The translations under genes and the position numbers were made by a program. From positions 28,652 through 92,651 of the forward strand of contig NZ_VORR01000013.1 of NCBI RefSeq assembly GCF_007997085.1: 64,000 nucleotides of DNA, given 5' to 3'. Numbering within the stretch: the stretch's first letter is position 1; every line of letters begins with the position of its first letter. The notes beneath the pieces are model-generated. The model did no database searches and was not told the DNA's origin. It was given only the letters and a program-made list of their open reading frames with translations. Shown in pieces: positions 63,874 to 64,000 of the stretch. Source of the stretch: Polaribacter sp. IC066. GTDB taxonomy: Bacteria; Bacteroidota; Bacteroidia; Flavobacteriales; Flavobacteriaceae.

Positions 63874-64000
63874 GGTTCTTCGCCAAAAGTTATGGATTAG
63901 TGATTCCCTAAGAAATATATCATATTACAAAAATTATCAATATTCCTGAAACCTCTAGCTCTAGATCGTGCTAATTGCATGACACTATTTAATCCTTCCG
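63874..64000 (+). mobile_element. Left end of an insertion sequence (ISL3-like), cut by window edge
   Basis: At 63874 the GH20 homology stops abruptly and GGTTCTTCGCCAAAAG begins, resembling the GGCTCTTC-type terminal repeats of ISL3-family elements. Non-coding DNA of about 100 bases follows, then an ATG at 63979 (MTLFNPS) that may begin a transposase. Only 127 bases are visible and no second end or target duplication can be checked, so the family is a guess. Confidence 0.4.

Overview
The window is AT-rich chromosomal DNA from a member of the Flavobacteriaceae, probably a marine Polaribacter/Tenacibaculum-like bacterium. The evidence is: promoters of the Bacteroidota type (TAnnTTTG at -7, sometimes TTG about 18 bases further upstream); almost no Shine-Dalgarno sequences; a T9SS type A sorting tail; Bacteroidota-specific families (DUF5606, DUF4249, the TIGR03991-type GlmU-like protein, STN/carboxypeptidase-like TonB receptors); and many lipoprotein and secreted-protein leaders. 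No rRNA, tRNA or CRISPR array was seen.

Layout. 0-9.4 kb: the start of pyruvate carboxylase (cut by the window edge), a CCA-adding-type enzyme, and a surface-polysaccharide neighbourhood. The latter holds an alpha-1,2-fucosyltransferase, a truncated GT25 remnant, an LTA-synthase-like membrane sulfatase, a Stealth-family phosphotransferase, and two GT2 glycosyltransferases downstream of dapD. 9.5-21 kb: housekeeping genes (ruvX/yqgF, def, DUF5606, mazG, lon, GlmU-like) separated by decayed DNA. A whole FAD-dependent oxidoreductase gene (11,979-13,073) and an ECF sigma factor gene (19,008-19,348) can still be read through their stops and frameshifts. 21-25 kb: a secreted cupredoxin, a hotdog thioesterase and a graveyard of three broken genes. 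25-32 kb: Gfo/Idh/MocA oxidoreductase, an SSS symporter with a 35-residue membrane partner gene, a PIG-L deacetylase and dnaN.

32.3-35 kb: one 886-residue DUF4062 plus STAND-like NTPase protein with its own terminator. It is the best candidate here for an uncharacterised defence or signalling system. 35-50 kb: Memo-like lipoprotein; a TonB receptor/DUF4249/MG2-like surface operon continuing into an AcpH-like hydrolase and gamma-glutamyltransferase; a heptanucleotide repeat; a VOC protein; a tricorn-like protease; an RluA-type pseudouridine synthase. 50-54 kb: an operon of two mechanosensitive channels, a stand-alone MgtE cytosolic-domain protein and full MgtE. 54-58 kb: an internally duplicated membrane-anchored protein, an AI-2E-type exporter and a THUMP-like methyltransferase. 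58-64 kb: fdhD, a YdeP-type molybdopterin oxidoreductase, a three-module glycine-rich outer-membrane protein, and a GH20 hexosaminidase gene broken by a frameshift and, apparently, by an insertion sequence at the right edge.

The main themes are envelope and glycan biology, metal and osmotic homeostasis, and unusually visible gene decay: seven broken genes or remnants were reconstructed, two of them with ATA where the ATG start should be.
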